In this document: positions 1-6,330 of the stretch, piece by piece
Position numbering within the stretch: position 1 is the stretch's first letter
Layout: every line of letters begins with the position of its first letter
Origin: Desulfobacterales bacterium
GTDB taxonomy: Bacteria; Desulfobacterota; Desulfobacteria; Desulfobacterales; JAFDCJ01
NCBI GenBank assembly: GCA_029939875.1
Contig: JAOZSC010000034.1
Location: 1-7,062, forward strand
Reading direction: 5' to 3'
DNA: 7,062 nt
Position numbers and translations under genes: made by a program
The notes under the pieces: generated by a model
Told to the model about the DNA's origin: nothing
Seen by the model: only the letters and a program-made list of their open reading frames with translations
The model's database searches: none

Positions 1-745
1 ATCCCCGGCCCCCCAGAATGGCGGCCACAAATGCCTTCCAGCCGATGAGAATCCCCATGTAAGGATCCAGTACCGGGTAGGCCAACCCGAACAGAATACC
101 AGCTGCGGCCGCCAGCGCGGAGCCGATGGCAAAGGTGAGGGCGGCCATTCTGTTGAGCGGCACCCCCATCAGGGGCACGACCGCAAAGTCAAAGGCCATC
201 GCCCGCATGGCCATTCCCCAGCGGGTTCGGCGGATAAACTGGTGCAGGGCAGTCGCAAGGGTGATGGAAACCAGCACGATTATGATCTTCTTGTTGGTCA
301 CGAATACCCCGCCCAGGTCATAGACGGTCGTCTGGATCAGGGAGGGGAATTTAACCCGTTCGGCTCCCAGCAGCGCCAGATTGCCGGTTTCCAGGATGAT
401 GCCGATCATCAGCCCCGTGATGGCCGCCGACGCCCGGGGAGCGTCTCGCAACGGGCGGTATCCCACCCGTTCAACGATCATGCCCACAAAGGAGGTCAAA
501 AACATGGAGATGATAAGGGTCAGCACCAGGATCAACCAGCCAGGCAGGGCAAACGTTCCCATGGCGGCCAGGGTCATCAGGGCCGTTGAAACCCCGAAAC
601 CGATATAGGCACCCACCATGAAGATATCGCCATGCGCAAAGTTAAACAGCATCAGGATACTGTACACCATTGAGTATCCCAGTGCGATTAACGCATAAAA
701 ACTGCCCCACTGCAGCGCGTTGACCAGGTTTTGCAAAAATACCAT
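1..745 (-). CDS. livH: Branched-chain amino acid ABC transporter permease LivH, 3' end cut by window edge
   Basis: Inner-membrane permease of a HAAT-type (branched-chain amino acid) ABC importer; it pairs with a LivM-type permease to form the channel. Reading the minus strand from the ATG at 745-743 gives about 248 codons with no stop, beginning MVFLQNLVNALQWGSFYALI. The family signature follows at residues ~17-40 (ALIALGYSMVYSILMLFNFAHGD). Near the window edge comes DPYMGILIGWKAFVAAILGGRG, the conserved late loop and helix of LivH. Several hydrophobic membrane segments are visible. Family members are about 290-300 residues, so roughly the last 45-55 are outside the window. A clear ribosome binding site (AAGGAGAAG, 758-750) precedes the start. 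The gene lies 148 bp downstream of the binding-protein gene on the same strand, with a hairpin between them, so it probably belongs to the same operon. LivM and the ATPases LivG and LivF are expected beyond position 1 but not seen. Substrate is not decided by sequence. Confidence 0.93.
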   Translation of the reverse strand, partial: MVFLQNLVNALQWGSFYALIALGYSMVYSILMLFNFAHGDIFMVGAYIGFGVSTALMTLAAMGTFALPGWLILVLTLIISMFLTSFVGMIVERVGYRPLRDAPRASAAITGLMIGIILETGNLALLGAERVKFPSLIQTTVYDLGGVFVTNKKIIIVLVSITLATALHQFIRRTRWGMAMRAMAFDFAVVPLMGVPLNRMAALTFAIGSALAAAAGILFGLAYPVLDPYMGILIGWKAFVAAILGGRG

Positions 746-765
746 GAAACTTCTCCTTGCCACTT

Positions 766-800
766 AAAAAGGCGGGCGCGGGGCATGGGGCCCCGCCCCG
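766..800 (-). terminator. Intrinsic terminator or processing hairpin between livK and livH
   Basis: On the minus strand, CGGGGCGGGGC pairs with GCCCCGC-CCCG around a CCCAT loop, with one bulged G (positions 800-773). CC and a five-T tract (770-766) follow. This is the form of a Rho-independent terminator for livK. Since livH starts only 20 bases beyond the T-tract, it is more likely a leaky terminator or 3' stabilising hairpin that lets the binding protein be made in excess over the permease. The stoichiometry effect is inferred. Confidence 0.7.
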
Positions 801-893
801 TCTTTTCAGGCTCATCTCAGTGTCGCCAGGCTCCAAGACGATTCTGCAGGGCTGTTGTGCCCGGCAAAAGTCCCGGTTTTTTTCCAGGAAGTC

Positions 894-2072
894 TTACGGA
901 CAGACCGACTCGAAAAATTCAAACTCGCCCGCATCACTGATGCGAACGATGACGGCACACTTGGCGGGATCCCCGTCAACGTTGAAGGTCATAGCGCCGG
1001 TGATACCGTCAAAGTCCTTGATGGCGGCCAAGGCGTCCTTGACACACTGGCGGTCTTTTTTAATATCCCCGGTGATCTTGCCGCAATTTTCAACGGCCGT
1101 TTGAACGATGCGGATGGAATCCCAGGTCAGAGCGGCCACGTCATCGGGAACATAGCCATGCTCTTTTTTATAACGATCGATAAAGTCCTTGGTGGCGCCC
1201 TTGGCCCCGGCCGCCGCGTAGTGGGTGCTAAAAAAAAGTCCGTAGCAGTCCTTGCCGCACAGCTTGACAGTTTCCGACGAACCCCAGGAGTCGCTTCCCA
1301 CGATGGGCTTGTCCCAGCCCAGTTGGTGGGCCTGCTGCACGATCAGAGCCACTTCGTTGTAATACTGCGGCGTAAACAAAAATTCGGCGCCGGAATTATT
1401 GATCTTCGTCAGCTGGGAACTGAAATCAGCGTCCTTGGTGGTAAAACTTTCAAAAGCCACCACGGAGCCAGGTCCGTTGAGATCTTCCCAGGCAGCCTTG
1501 AAAAATTCGGCCAGTCCCTTGGGATAATCGCTGGCCACGTCGTAAAGAACGGCGGCCTTGGTGAAACCAAATTCCCCCTTGACAAACTTGGCAACAACCG
1601 GCCCCTGGAAGGGATCCAGAAAGCAACCGCGAAAGATATAGGGTCGATCCTTGGTGGTGTTGGGGTTGGTGGACCAGGGGCTGATCATCGGCGTTTGCAA
1701 CTCGTTGGCCTTACCGCCGGCCGGCACCGCCTGTTTGGAGGACTGCGGGCCGACAATCGCCAGGACCTCATCCTCGGTGATCAGCTTGGTGTTGGCCTTA
1801 ACGGCCGACTCGGCTTTGGACTCATTGTCCTCGATCACCAGCTCCACCTTGTATTTTTTGTCACCAACCTGAATGCCACCGGCGGCATTGACATCTGCCA
1901 GCCACATCTGCGCGGCAAACTTGGTGCCCTCCCCCACCTTGGGGATATCGCCGGTGAGCGGCGCATTAATGCCAATTTTGATGGTTTCCGGCCCTTTGGG
2001 ACCACAGGCAAAAAATACCAGCCCCACTGCAAAGATGGATACCATTGCCAGAATAAATACCTTTTTTGTCAT
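894..2072 (-). CDS. livK: ABC transporter periplasmic substrate-binding protein, Leu/Ile/Val-binding (LivJ/LivK) family
   Basis: Captures an amino acid (or related small polar ligand) in the periplasm and delivers it to the LivHM permease. The protein has 392 residues, normal for the peripla_BP_6 family. Residues 1-22 form a signal sequence (MTKK then a hydrophobic run) ending FFA-Cys23, an imperfect lipobox, so it is probably a lipoprotein tethered in the envelope. The mature protein opens with the family strand IKIGINAPLTGDIPKVGEGT (31-50), followed by AAQMWLADVNAAGGI (53-67). Residues 130-140 (ISPWSTNPNTT) match the Ser/Thr loop that in LivJ contacts the ligand's alpha-amino and carboxyl groups, and FRGCFLDPFQG (147-157) matches the following conserved turn. 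Seven cysteines besides Cys23 are present (150, 272, 276, 330, 343, 372, 391), more than usual. The start is fixed by an AAGGAGGT site (2085-2078). Substrate is uncertain; this family also binds other amino acids, amides and urea. Confidence 0.93.
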   Translation of the reverse strand: MTKKVFILAMVSIFAVGLVFFACGPKGPETIKIGINAPLTGDIPKVGEGTKFAAQMWLADVNAAGGIQVGDKKYKVELVIEDNESKAESAVKANTKLITEDEVLAIVGPQSSKQAVPAGGKANELQTPMISPWSTNPNTTKDRPYIFRGCFLDPFQGPVVAKFVKGEFGFTKAAVLYDVASDYPKGLAEFFKAAWEDLNGPGSVVAFESFTTKDADFSSQLTKINNSGAEFLFTPQYYNEVALIVQQAHQLGWDKPIVGSDSWGSSETVKLCGKDCYGLFFSTHYAAAGAKGATKDFIDRYKKEHGYVPDDVAALTWDSIRIVQTAVENCGKITGDIKKDRQCVKDALAAIKDFDGITGAMTFNVDGDPAKCAVIVRISDAGEFEFFESVCP

Positions 2073-2157
2073 AACCGACCTCCTTTTGTTGTTGGTGTTT
2101 TACTTTGGTTTAGCTGACGCGGGGGCTTTCCCGCAAATACAATAAAAAATCCATGGG

Positions 2158-2186
2158 TGAATACCACAAGTACCAACTAATTTCAA
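2158..2186 (-). promoter_or_regulatory. Candidate sigma-70-type promoter for livK
   Basis: On the minus strand TTGAAA (2186-2181) and TATTCA (2163-2158) are separated by 17 bp. The -35 box matches 5 of 6 consensus bases, but the -10 box only 3 of 6. Transcription would begin about 80 bases before the livK start. The leader would contain a small hairpin (GCGGG/CCCGC, 2134-2119). This is the best spaced pair I found on that strand, but the evidence is weak. Confidence 0.3.
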
Positions 2187-2293
2187 CTGGTTAAATGGGC
2201 AATGGTAAAATTGCGACCGGCCGCACCCCGATTTTCAAAGATTCCAACCGTCCCGAATTGCACCAATAAGATGTTTTTTTGAATTTATTTTGA

Positions 2294-2334
2294 AGAAATC
2301 ACCAGAAATCAAATTAATTATTGACAGAATCACC
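2294..2334. repeat. Short phased AGAAATCAC-type direct repeats, possible operator
   Basis: Two adjacent 10-bp copies, AGAAATCACC (2294-2303) and AGAAATCAAA (2304-2313), are followed about two helical turns later by AGAATCACC (2326-2334). All lie on the same face of the helix, just in front of the regulator gene and in the divergent control region. Lrp-family proteins often bind several phased AT-rich sites, so this may be an autoregulatory operator. The link to the regulator is inferred. Confidence 0.3.
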
Positions 2335-2349
2335 AATGTTTTTTAATTT
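2321..2349 (+). promoter_or_regulatory. Candidate promoter with consensus TTGACA overlapping the 5' end of the regulator gene
   Basis: A perfect TTGACA -35 box (2321-2326) is followed after 17 bp by TAATTT (2344-2349), a poor -10 box. If it works, transcription would begin near 2356, which would require translation to start at the later ATG at 2399. The same TTG could instead be read as an in-frame start codon, but it has no Shine-Dalgarno sequence. Confidence 0.25.
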
Positions 2350-2842
2350 TACACCTGCCATCAGCAATCCCGACATTTCGGCTGAAAAAATAAAACAAAT
2401 GAAAATCGACGAAATCAATCTTGCCATTATCAAGCACCTTCGTAGCGGTCGCAAATCGTACAAGCAAATCGCCAAGGCCCTGTCAGTATCCGAAAACACC
2501 ATTCGCAGCCGGGTTCACAAATTGACCGCGGCCGGTATTTTAGAAATTTCCGGCTTAGTGGATCCCGAAGCCATTGAGGGGCACCGGGTGGTCATTGTAG
2601 GCGTCAAGCTGAAAACCATGAACCTGGTCAAAAAAGGGGAGGAATTCAGCAAGTTGAGAGGTGTGATCTCCGTCAGCGTGGTGACCGGGCGTTTTGACCT
2701 GATCCTGGTGGTTTTTTTAAAAACCGGTTTCGGCCTGCTGGAGTTTTACACCGAAGAGGTCTCCCGGCTTCAGGACGTCCATTCCGTGGAAACCTTTGTG
2801 GTTTACAAAAGCTATAACTTAAAGGTACCTTACCTGCTATAA
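2336..2842 (+). CDS. Lrp/AsnC-family transcriptional regulator
   Basis: DNA-binding regulator of the leucine-responsive/AsnC family, whose members usually sense an amino acid and form dimers to octamers. From the ATG at 2336 it has 168 residues. A winged helix-turn-helix lies at ~24-75 (IDEINLAIIKHL, then SYKQIAKALSVSENTIRSRVHKL with recognition helix ~53-64). A RAM effector-binding domain lies at ~85-160 (RVVIVGVKLKT, then VTGRFDLILVV with the conserved Gly118 and Asp121). The start is uncertain. An in-frame TTG at 2321 and an ATG at 2399 are also possible, and none has a good Shine-Dalgarno site. The 2399 start (MKIDEINLAIIKHL) matches the usual family N-terminus and would give 147 residues. 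The gene is divergent from livK and 58 bp upstream of gcvH with no terminator between, so it probably shares transcripts with the gcv genes. Control of livK, gcv or both is inferred from position only. Confidence 0.9.
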   Translation: MFFNFTPAISNPDISAEKIKQMKIDEINLAIIKHLRSGRKSYKQIAKALSVSENTIRSRVHKLTAAGILEISGLVDPEAIEGHRVVIVGVKLKTMNLVKKGEEFSKLRGVISVSVVTGRFDLILVVFLKTGFGLLEFYTEEVSRLQDVHSVETFVVYKSYNLKVPYLL

Positions 2843-2843
2843 A
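2835..2843 (+). promoter_or_regulatory. Candidate extended -10 promoter for gcvH-gcvPA-gcvPB
   Basis: TGCTATAAA (2835-2843) is an extended -10 element (TGn followed by TATAAA, 5 of 6 consensus) covering the last codons of the regulator gene. It would place a start site near 2850, about 50 bases before gcvH. No good -35 box is seen at 16-18 bp, which extended -10 promoters can tolerate. It would let the gcv genes be expressed apart from the regulator. Confidence 0.3.
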
Positions 2844-2900
2844 TCAAACTAAGTTCCACGTGAAGCGAGCATTTCAAATTTTACAAAGGGAGGTCAACCA

Positions 2901-3299
2901 ATGAAGGATGTCAGTGAGCTGAGTTTTCCGGATGATTTTCGCTATGCAGAAAGTCACGAATGGGCCCGGGCTGAGGGAGACACCGTCAAGGTGGGAATCA
3001 GCGACTATGCCCAGGACCAACTGGGTGATATTGTCTTTGTGGAGCTGCCCGAAACCGGGGAAAGCTTCGACAAGGGGACCGAGTTCGGTACGGTGGAATC
3101 GGTCAAAGCCGTCTCCGAACTGTATATGCCTGTGGGCGGAGAAATTGTGGCCGTCAACAGCGCCCTGGAAGACGCCCCCGAACAGGTTAACAACAACCCT
3201 TTTTCCGAGGGATGGATGATCGAAGTCAAGCCCCAGGATACATCCGAACTGGATGCCCTGATGGACAAAGAGGCCTATCTGACATCATTGAAAGGATGA
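2901..3299 (+). CDS. gcvH: Glycine cleavage system H protein (lipoyl carrier)
   Basis: Lipoyl carrier of the glycine cleavage system: its swinging lipoyl-lysine accepts the aminomethyl group from the P protein and passes it to the T protein and the dihydrolipoamide dehydrogenase. The 132-residue protein matches the family length. It shows FRYAESHEWARAEGDTVKVGISDYAQDQLGD (13-43), then the lipoylation site FGTVESVKAVSELYMP (62-77) with the acceptor Lys69. The C-terminal region is also standard (NNNPFSEGWMIEVKP, 97-111). A strong Shine-Dalgarno site (AAGGGAGGT, 2886-2894) sets the ATG at 2901. The stop codon lies six bases before the gcvPA start, so the two are translated from one message and are probably coupled. 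LipB, encoded at the end of this cluster, is expected to octanoylate Lys69. Confidence 0.98.
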   Translation: MKDVSELSFPDDFRYAESHEWARAEGDTVKVGISDYAQDQLGDIVFVELPETGESFDKGTEFGTVESVKAVSELYMPVGGEIVAVNSALEDAPEQVNNNPFSEGWMIEVKPQDTSELDALMDKEAYLTSLKG

Positions 3300-3304
3300 C
3301 ATCC

Positions 3305-4636
3305 ATGCGATATTTACCGCATACCCCTGAAGATGTTGACGCCATGCTCAAGGCGGTGGGAGCCGACTCTGTGGACGATCTGTTTGAAAGCATACCGGTG
3401 GACTGCCGCCGCAAACACCCGCTGCGCCTGCCTGAATCCCTGAGCGAATGGGAATTAAATGATCACATCGACACGCTGGGTGCCGATATGGCTGTCAGTC
3501 CTGACTACCGGATCTTTATGGGTGCCGGCAGCTATGCGCACCATATCCCGGCGGTCGTGTCCTACCTGCTGGGGCGCTCGGAGTTTGCCACCGCGTACAC
3601 CCCTTACCAGCCCGAAATGAGCCAGGGCACCCTGCAGGCCATTTTTGAATACCAGACGCTCACCGCGCGGCTGTTAGGAATGAAAGTGGCCAATGCCTCG
3701 CAATATGACGGGGCATCCGCACTGGCCGAAGCCGTACTCATGGCCATGCGCATATCCCGGCGGAAAAAACAGGTGGCGGTATCCCGTGCGATCCATCCGC
3801 ACTACCGCCGGGTACTGGAAACATACCTGGCCCCCACCGATTATGAAATTGTGCCACTGCCCTATCTGCCGGGCGGCGTCACCGATCTGGACCCGCTGGA
3901 CACGATGGATGACCTGGCCGCCGTGGCGGTGCAATCACCCAATTTTTTCGGTTGCATTGAAAACATCGAGACAGCTGCGCAGCGGGCCCATGACAAACAG
4001 GCGCTTTGTATTGCAGCCTTCAGCGAGCCGCTGGCCTATGGTCTGCTGAAAAACCCCGGCAGCCAGGGAGCCGACATCGCCTGCGGCGAAGGACAAAGCA
4101 TGGGGATTGCGCCTTCTTTCGGCGGACCGGCTCTGGGCATGTTTGCCACCCGGATGAAATACGTGCGCAGCATGCCGGGGCGCATTGTGGGGCAAACTGT
4201 GGACACGGACGGCCGCAGGGGATTTGTGCTGACCCTGGCCACCCGGGAACAGCACATCCGCCGGGAAAAAGCCACCTCCAACATTTGCACCAACAACAGC
4301 CTATGTGCTCTGGCAGCGGCCATGTACATGGCGACCCTGGGCAAAACGGGCATCCGGGAGCTGGCCCGGCTCAATTATGACCGCTGCGAATACCTCAAGG
4401 CTGAGCTGCGCGACGCCGGTTTTACCCTGCCCTTTGAGCAGTCGACCTTCAACGAATTTGTGGTTGATTTCGGCAAAAACTTTGAAAAAACCCATTCGCG
4501 CCTCGCGGCTGACAATATCATTGCCGGCTTGTCTCTTGAAAAATATTATCCCGAACTATCCGGCCATTACCTGCTGTGCGTGACGGAAATGTTGACAAAA
4601 GACGACATTGACCGGTTGGTATCGGCCGTGCGGTAG
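3305..4636 (+). CDS. gcvPA: Glycine dehydrogenase (decarboxylating) subunit 1 (P protein, N-terminal half)
   Basis: One of two subunits that together form the PLP-dependent P protein, which decarboxylates glycine and loads the remaining aminomethyl group onto lipoyl-GcvH. This subunit is homologous to the N-terminal half of one-chain P proteins and lacks the PLP lysine. It has 443 residues from ATG 3305, normal for the family. Conserved blocks in order: MRYLPHTPEDVDAML (1-15), MGAGSYAHHIP (72-82), YTPYQPEMSQG (98-108), NASQYDGASALAEA (130-143), SPNFFGCIE (211-219), GEGQSMGIAPSFGGPALG (261-278), and the TREQHIRREKATSNICTNNS region (313-332). I chose 3305 because it gives the typical family start and has AAAGGA (3291-3296) eight bases upstream. 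An in-frame ATG at 3296 overlaps the gcvH stop codon but has no spaced ribosome binding site, and a further in-frame ATG at 3212 lies inside gcvH. Confidence 0.97.
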   Translation: MRYLPHTPEDVDAMLKAVGADSVDDLFESIPVDCRRKHPLRLPESLSEWELNDHIDTLGADMAVSPDYRIFMGAGSYAHHIPAVVSYLLGRSEFATAYTPYQPEMSQGTLQAIFEYQTLTARLLGMKVANASQYDGASALAEAVLMAMRISRRKKQVAVSRAIHPHYRRVLETYLAPTDYEIVPLPYLPGGVTDLDPLDTMDDLAAVAVQSPNFFGCIENIETAAQRAHDKQALCIAAFSEPLAYGLLKNPGSQGADIACGEGQSMGIAPSFGGPALGMFATRMKYVRSMPGRIVGQTVDTDGRRGFVLTLATREQHIRREKATSNICTNNSLCALAAAMYMATLGKTGIRELARLNYDRCEYLKAELRDAGFTLPFEQSTFNEFVVDFGKNFEKTHSRLAADNIIAGLSLEKYYPELSGHYLLCVTEMLTKDDIDRLVSAVR

Positions 4637-4677
4637 TTCTTCTGCCCGCAATGTTGCCTCTAACTTGTTTTAAAATG

Positions 4678-4694
4678 AATGGATTCTATCCATT
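4678..4694 (+). promoter_or_regulatory. Perfect small hairpin in the gcvPA-gcvPB gap
   Basis: AATGGAT (4678-4684) and ATCCATT (4688-4694) form a perfect 7-bp stem with a TCT loop. It ends seven bases before the gcvPB ribosome binding site (GGAGGT, 4702-4707). No T-tract follows, so it is not a terminator. It might tune gcvPB translation or message stability, or be chance. Confidence 0.4.
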
Positions 4695-4717
4695 ATAAAA
4701 TGGAGGTCCCTAACATC

Positions 4718-6175
4718 ATGACAGAATATCCAGGCACCACCGGTTTGATCCTGAACGAGCCGTTGCTGTGGGAAAAAGGCAAACAGGGCCGGTCCGGGTT
4801 TTCGCTGCCCCGACGCGATGTTGCCCCGCAACCACTGAGTGAAACCCTGGCAGGCGACGGTCCGGATTTTCCGCAGCTCAGTGAAGTTGATGTCGTGCGC
4901 CATTACACGCGGCTGTCCCAGTGGAATTTCGGGGTGGACACCGGCATGTACCCGCTGGGGTCCTGCACCATGAAATACAATCCCAAAACCAATGAACGGC
5001 AGGCGGCTCAACCGGGACTTGCCCGCGCCCACCCGATGCTCGACGATGATCTTTGCCAGGGCAGCCTCCTGCTCATGTATGACCTGGAGCGGTTTCTGGT
5101 GGAAATCACCGGCATGGACGCGGCCACCCTTCAGCCGGCAGCCGGCGCCCATGGGGAGCTGGCCGGCATGCTGATTTTTTATGCCTATCACAAAAGCCGG
5201 AATGCACCCCGGTCAAAAATTATCGTTCCGGACACGGCCCATGGAACCAATCCGGCCAGCGCCGCACTGTGCGGATACCGCCCGGTACCAATCAAGTCCA
5301 GCGACCAGGGGGTTCTGACCCCTGAGGCGGTAGCCGCCGTAATGGATGAGCAGACCGCCGGCATCATGGTGACCAATCCCAACACCCTGGGGCTATTTGA
5401 AGAAAACATCAGAAAAATTGCCGACATTGTCCATGCCAAGGGGGGACTTGTATACGGTGACGGAGCCAACATGAATGCGATCATGGGCATCGTCCACATG
5501 GGGCAGATCGGCATCGACGTGCTGCATCTGAACCTGCACAAAACCTTTTCCACCCCCCATGGCGGCGGCGGGCCGGGCGCCGGCCCGGTTTGCGTGCTCA
5601 AACATCTCGAGCCTTTTCTTCCGGTACCACGGGTAATTAAAGAAAACGGGCGCTACCGGTTGTCGGAAGACTTTGAGTACAGCATCGGCAGGCTGCATGC
5701 CTTTTACGGCAACGTGGGGGTGCTGGTCAAGGCCTACAGCTACATCCTGAGCATGGGGGCAGAAAACCTGAAAAAAGCCAGCCAGCTGGCAGTGCTAAAT
5801 GCCAACTACATCAAAGAACGGCTGAAAGATACTTTCCACCTGGCCTATGACCGCCCCTGTATGCATGAATGCGTTTTTTCCGATAAATTGCAGCAGCCTT
5901 ACAAGGTGACCACCCTGGACATCGTCAAACGCCTGATGGACTATGGTTTTCACCCACCGACAATCTACTTTCCGTTGGTCGTCCCGGGAGCGCTCATGAT
6001 TGAGCCCACGGAGACTGAAGCCAAGGAAGATATCGATCTGTTTATCGAATCGCTGAAATCCATTGCCGCAGAGGCCAGGGACAACCCGGAGCTTTTACAT
6101 GCGGCTCCCACCGGCTGCCGGCGAAAACGGTTGGATGAAACCACGGCCGCCAGAAAACCGATTTTGACGGGCTAA
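4718..6175 (+). CDS. gcvPB: Glycine dehydrogenase (decarboxylating) subunit 2 (P protein, C-terminal half, PLP-binding)
   Basis: Catalytic partner of GcvPA in the glycine cleavage P protein; it carries the pyridoxal phosphate. It has 485 residues from ATG 4718. Conserved blocks: GRSGFSLPRRDV (25-36), NFGVDTGMYPLGSCTMKYNPK (70-90), LQPAAGAHGELAGM (138-151), PDTAHGTNPASAALCGY (171-187), TNPNTLGLFE (219-228), YGDGANMNAIMG (246-257), and HLNLHKTFSTPHGGGGPGAGP (270-290), where Lys275 (codon 5540-5542) is the predicted Schiff-base lysine. I prefer 4718 over the upstream ATG at 4679 because GGAGGT (4702-4707) lies ten bases before it and the upstream start would translate the small hairpin. The gap to gcvPA is 81 bp, which is unusually long for a pair that is often nearly overlapping. 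A basic tail (TGCRRKRLDETTAARKP) ends the protein. Confidence 0.97.
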   Translation: MTEYPGTTGLILNEPLLWEKGKQGRSGFSLPRRDVAPQPLSETLAGDGPDFPQLSEVDVVRHYTRLSQWNFGVDTGMYPLGSCTMKYNPKTNERQAAQPGLARAHPMLDDDLCQGSLLLMYDLERFLVEITGMDAATLQPAAGAHGELAGMLIFYAYHKSRNAPRSKIIVPDTAHGTNPASAALCGYRPVPIKSSDQGVLTPEAVAAVMDEQTAGIMVTNPNTLGLFEENIRKIADIVHAKGGLVYGDGANMNAIMGIVHMGQIGIDVLHLNLHKTFSTPHGGGGPGAGPVCVLKHLEPFLPVPRVIKENGRYRLSEDFEYSIGRLHAFYGNVGVLVKAYSYILSMGAENLKKASQLAVLNANYIKERLKDTFHLAYDRPCMHECVFSDKLQQPYKVTTLDIVKRLMDYGFHPPTIYFPLVVPGALMIEPTETEAKEDIDLFIESLKSIAAEARDNPELLHAAPTGCRRKRLDETTAARKPILTG

Positions 6176-6184
6176 AAGCAAAAA

Positions 6185-6330
6185 GTCAGTTGTCCGTAGT
6201 CAGTAGTCCGTTGCACTCTTGACTCGAAAAAATGACAATAACAACGAAAATAAAAAAACCTGCCCATGCTGACTCAAGTGTTGAAGCGGAAGGATTTTTT
6301 GCAACGGACCACCCGCAACGGACAACGGAC
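6185..6330. repeat. Palindromic MITE-like repeat element between gcvPB and lipB
   Basis: A 146-bp unit is bounded by two 30-bp inverted arms, 6185-6214 and 6301-6330, which are complementary at 24 of 30 positions, including two runs of nine perfect pairs. The left arm consists of two 14-bp tandem units, GTCAGTTGTCCGTA and GTCAGTAGTCCGTT, plus GC. The right arm contains GCAACGGAC twice and a run of ACGGACA words. The 86-bp interior is A-rich and contains the lipB start codon. It has no transposase and no room for one. As RNA it could fold into a long hairpin across the lipB initiation region. Whether it is a mobile miniature element or a locally grown palindrome cannot be told from one copy. 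Confidence 0.7.

Noticed and set aside
242..608. Plus-strand open frames of about 75-115 codons across the livH region
   Set aside because: They overlap a clear LivH reading frame on the minus strand, have no ribosome binding sites, and have low-complexity composition typical of shadow frames.
907..917. Eleven-base match GACTCGAAAAA shared with the repeat-element loop at 6221-6231
   Set aside because: Here it is ordinary coding sequence near the end of the binding-protein gene, with no arms around it, so a chance match is the simplest explanation.
855..2117. A 420-codon open frame on the plus strand, antisense to the binding-protein gene
   Set aside because: The minus-strand protein has a signal peptide, family motifs and a strong ribosome binding site. 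The plus-strand frame is a by-product of GC-rich third positions and resembles no family I know.
2822..2831. Ten-base palindrome AAGGTACCTT near the end of the regulator gene
   Set aside because: It is explained by the codons of the conserved C-terminal residues LKVPYLL. A single palindrome of this length can arise by chance.
2843..2900. Possible glycine riboswitch before gcvH
   Set aside because: The gap from the regulator gene to gcvH is only 58 bp, too short for a glycine aptamer, and no aptamer-like paired structure was seen.
3296..3299. ATGA overlap between the gcvH stop and a possible gcvPA start
   Set aside because: The ATG at 3296 would have no spaced ribosome binding site, whereas the ATG at 3305 has AAAGGA at proper distance and begins with the usual family sequence.
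4670..5191. A 173-codon minus-strand frame inside gcvPB, and similar minus-strand frames in gcvPA and lipB
   Set aside because: They are antisense to strongly conserved enzyme blocks and show no recognisable motif or start signal.
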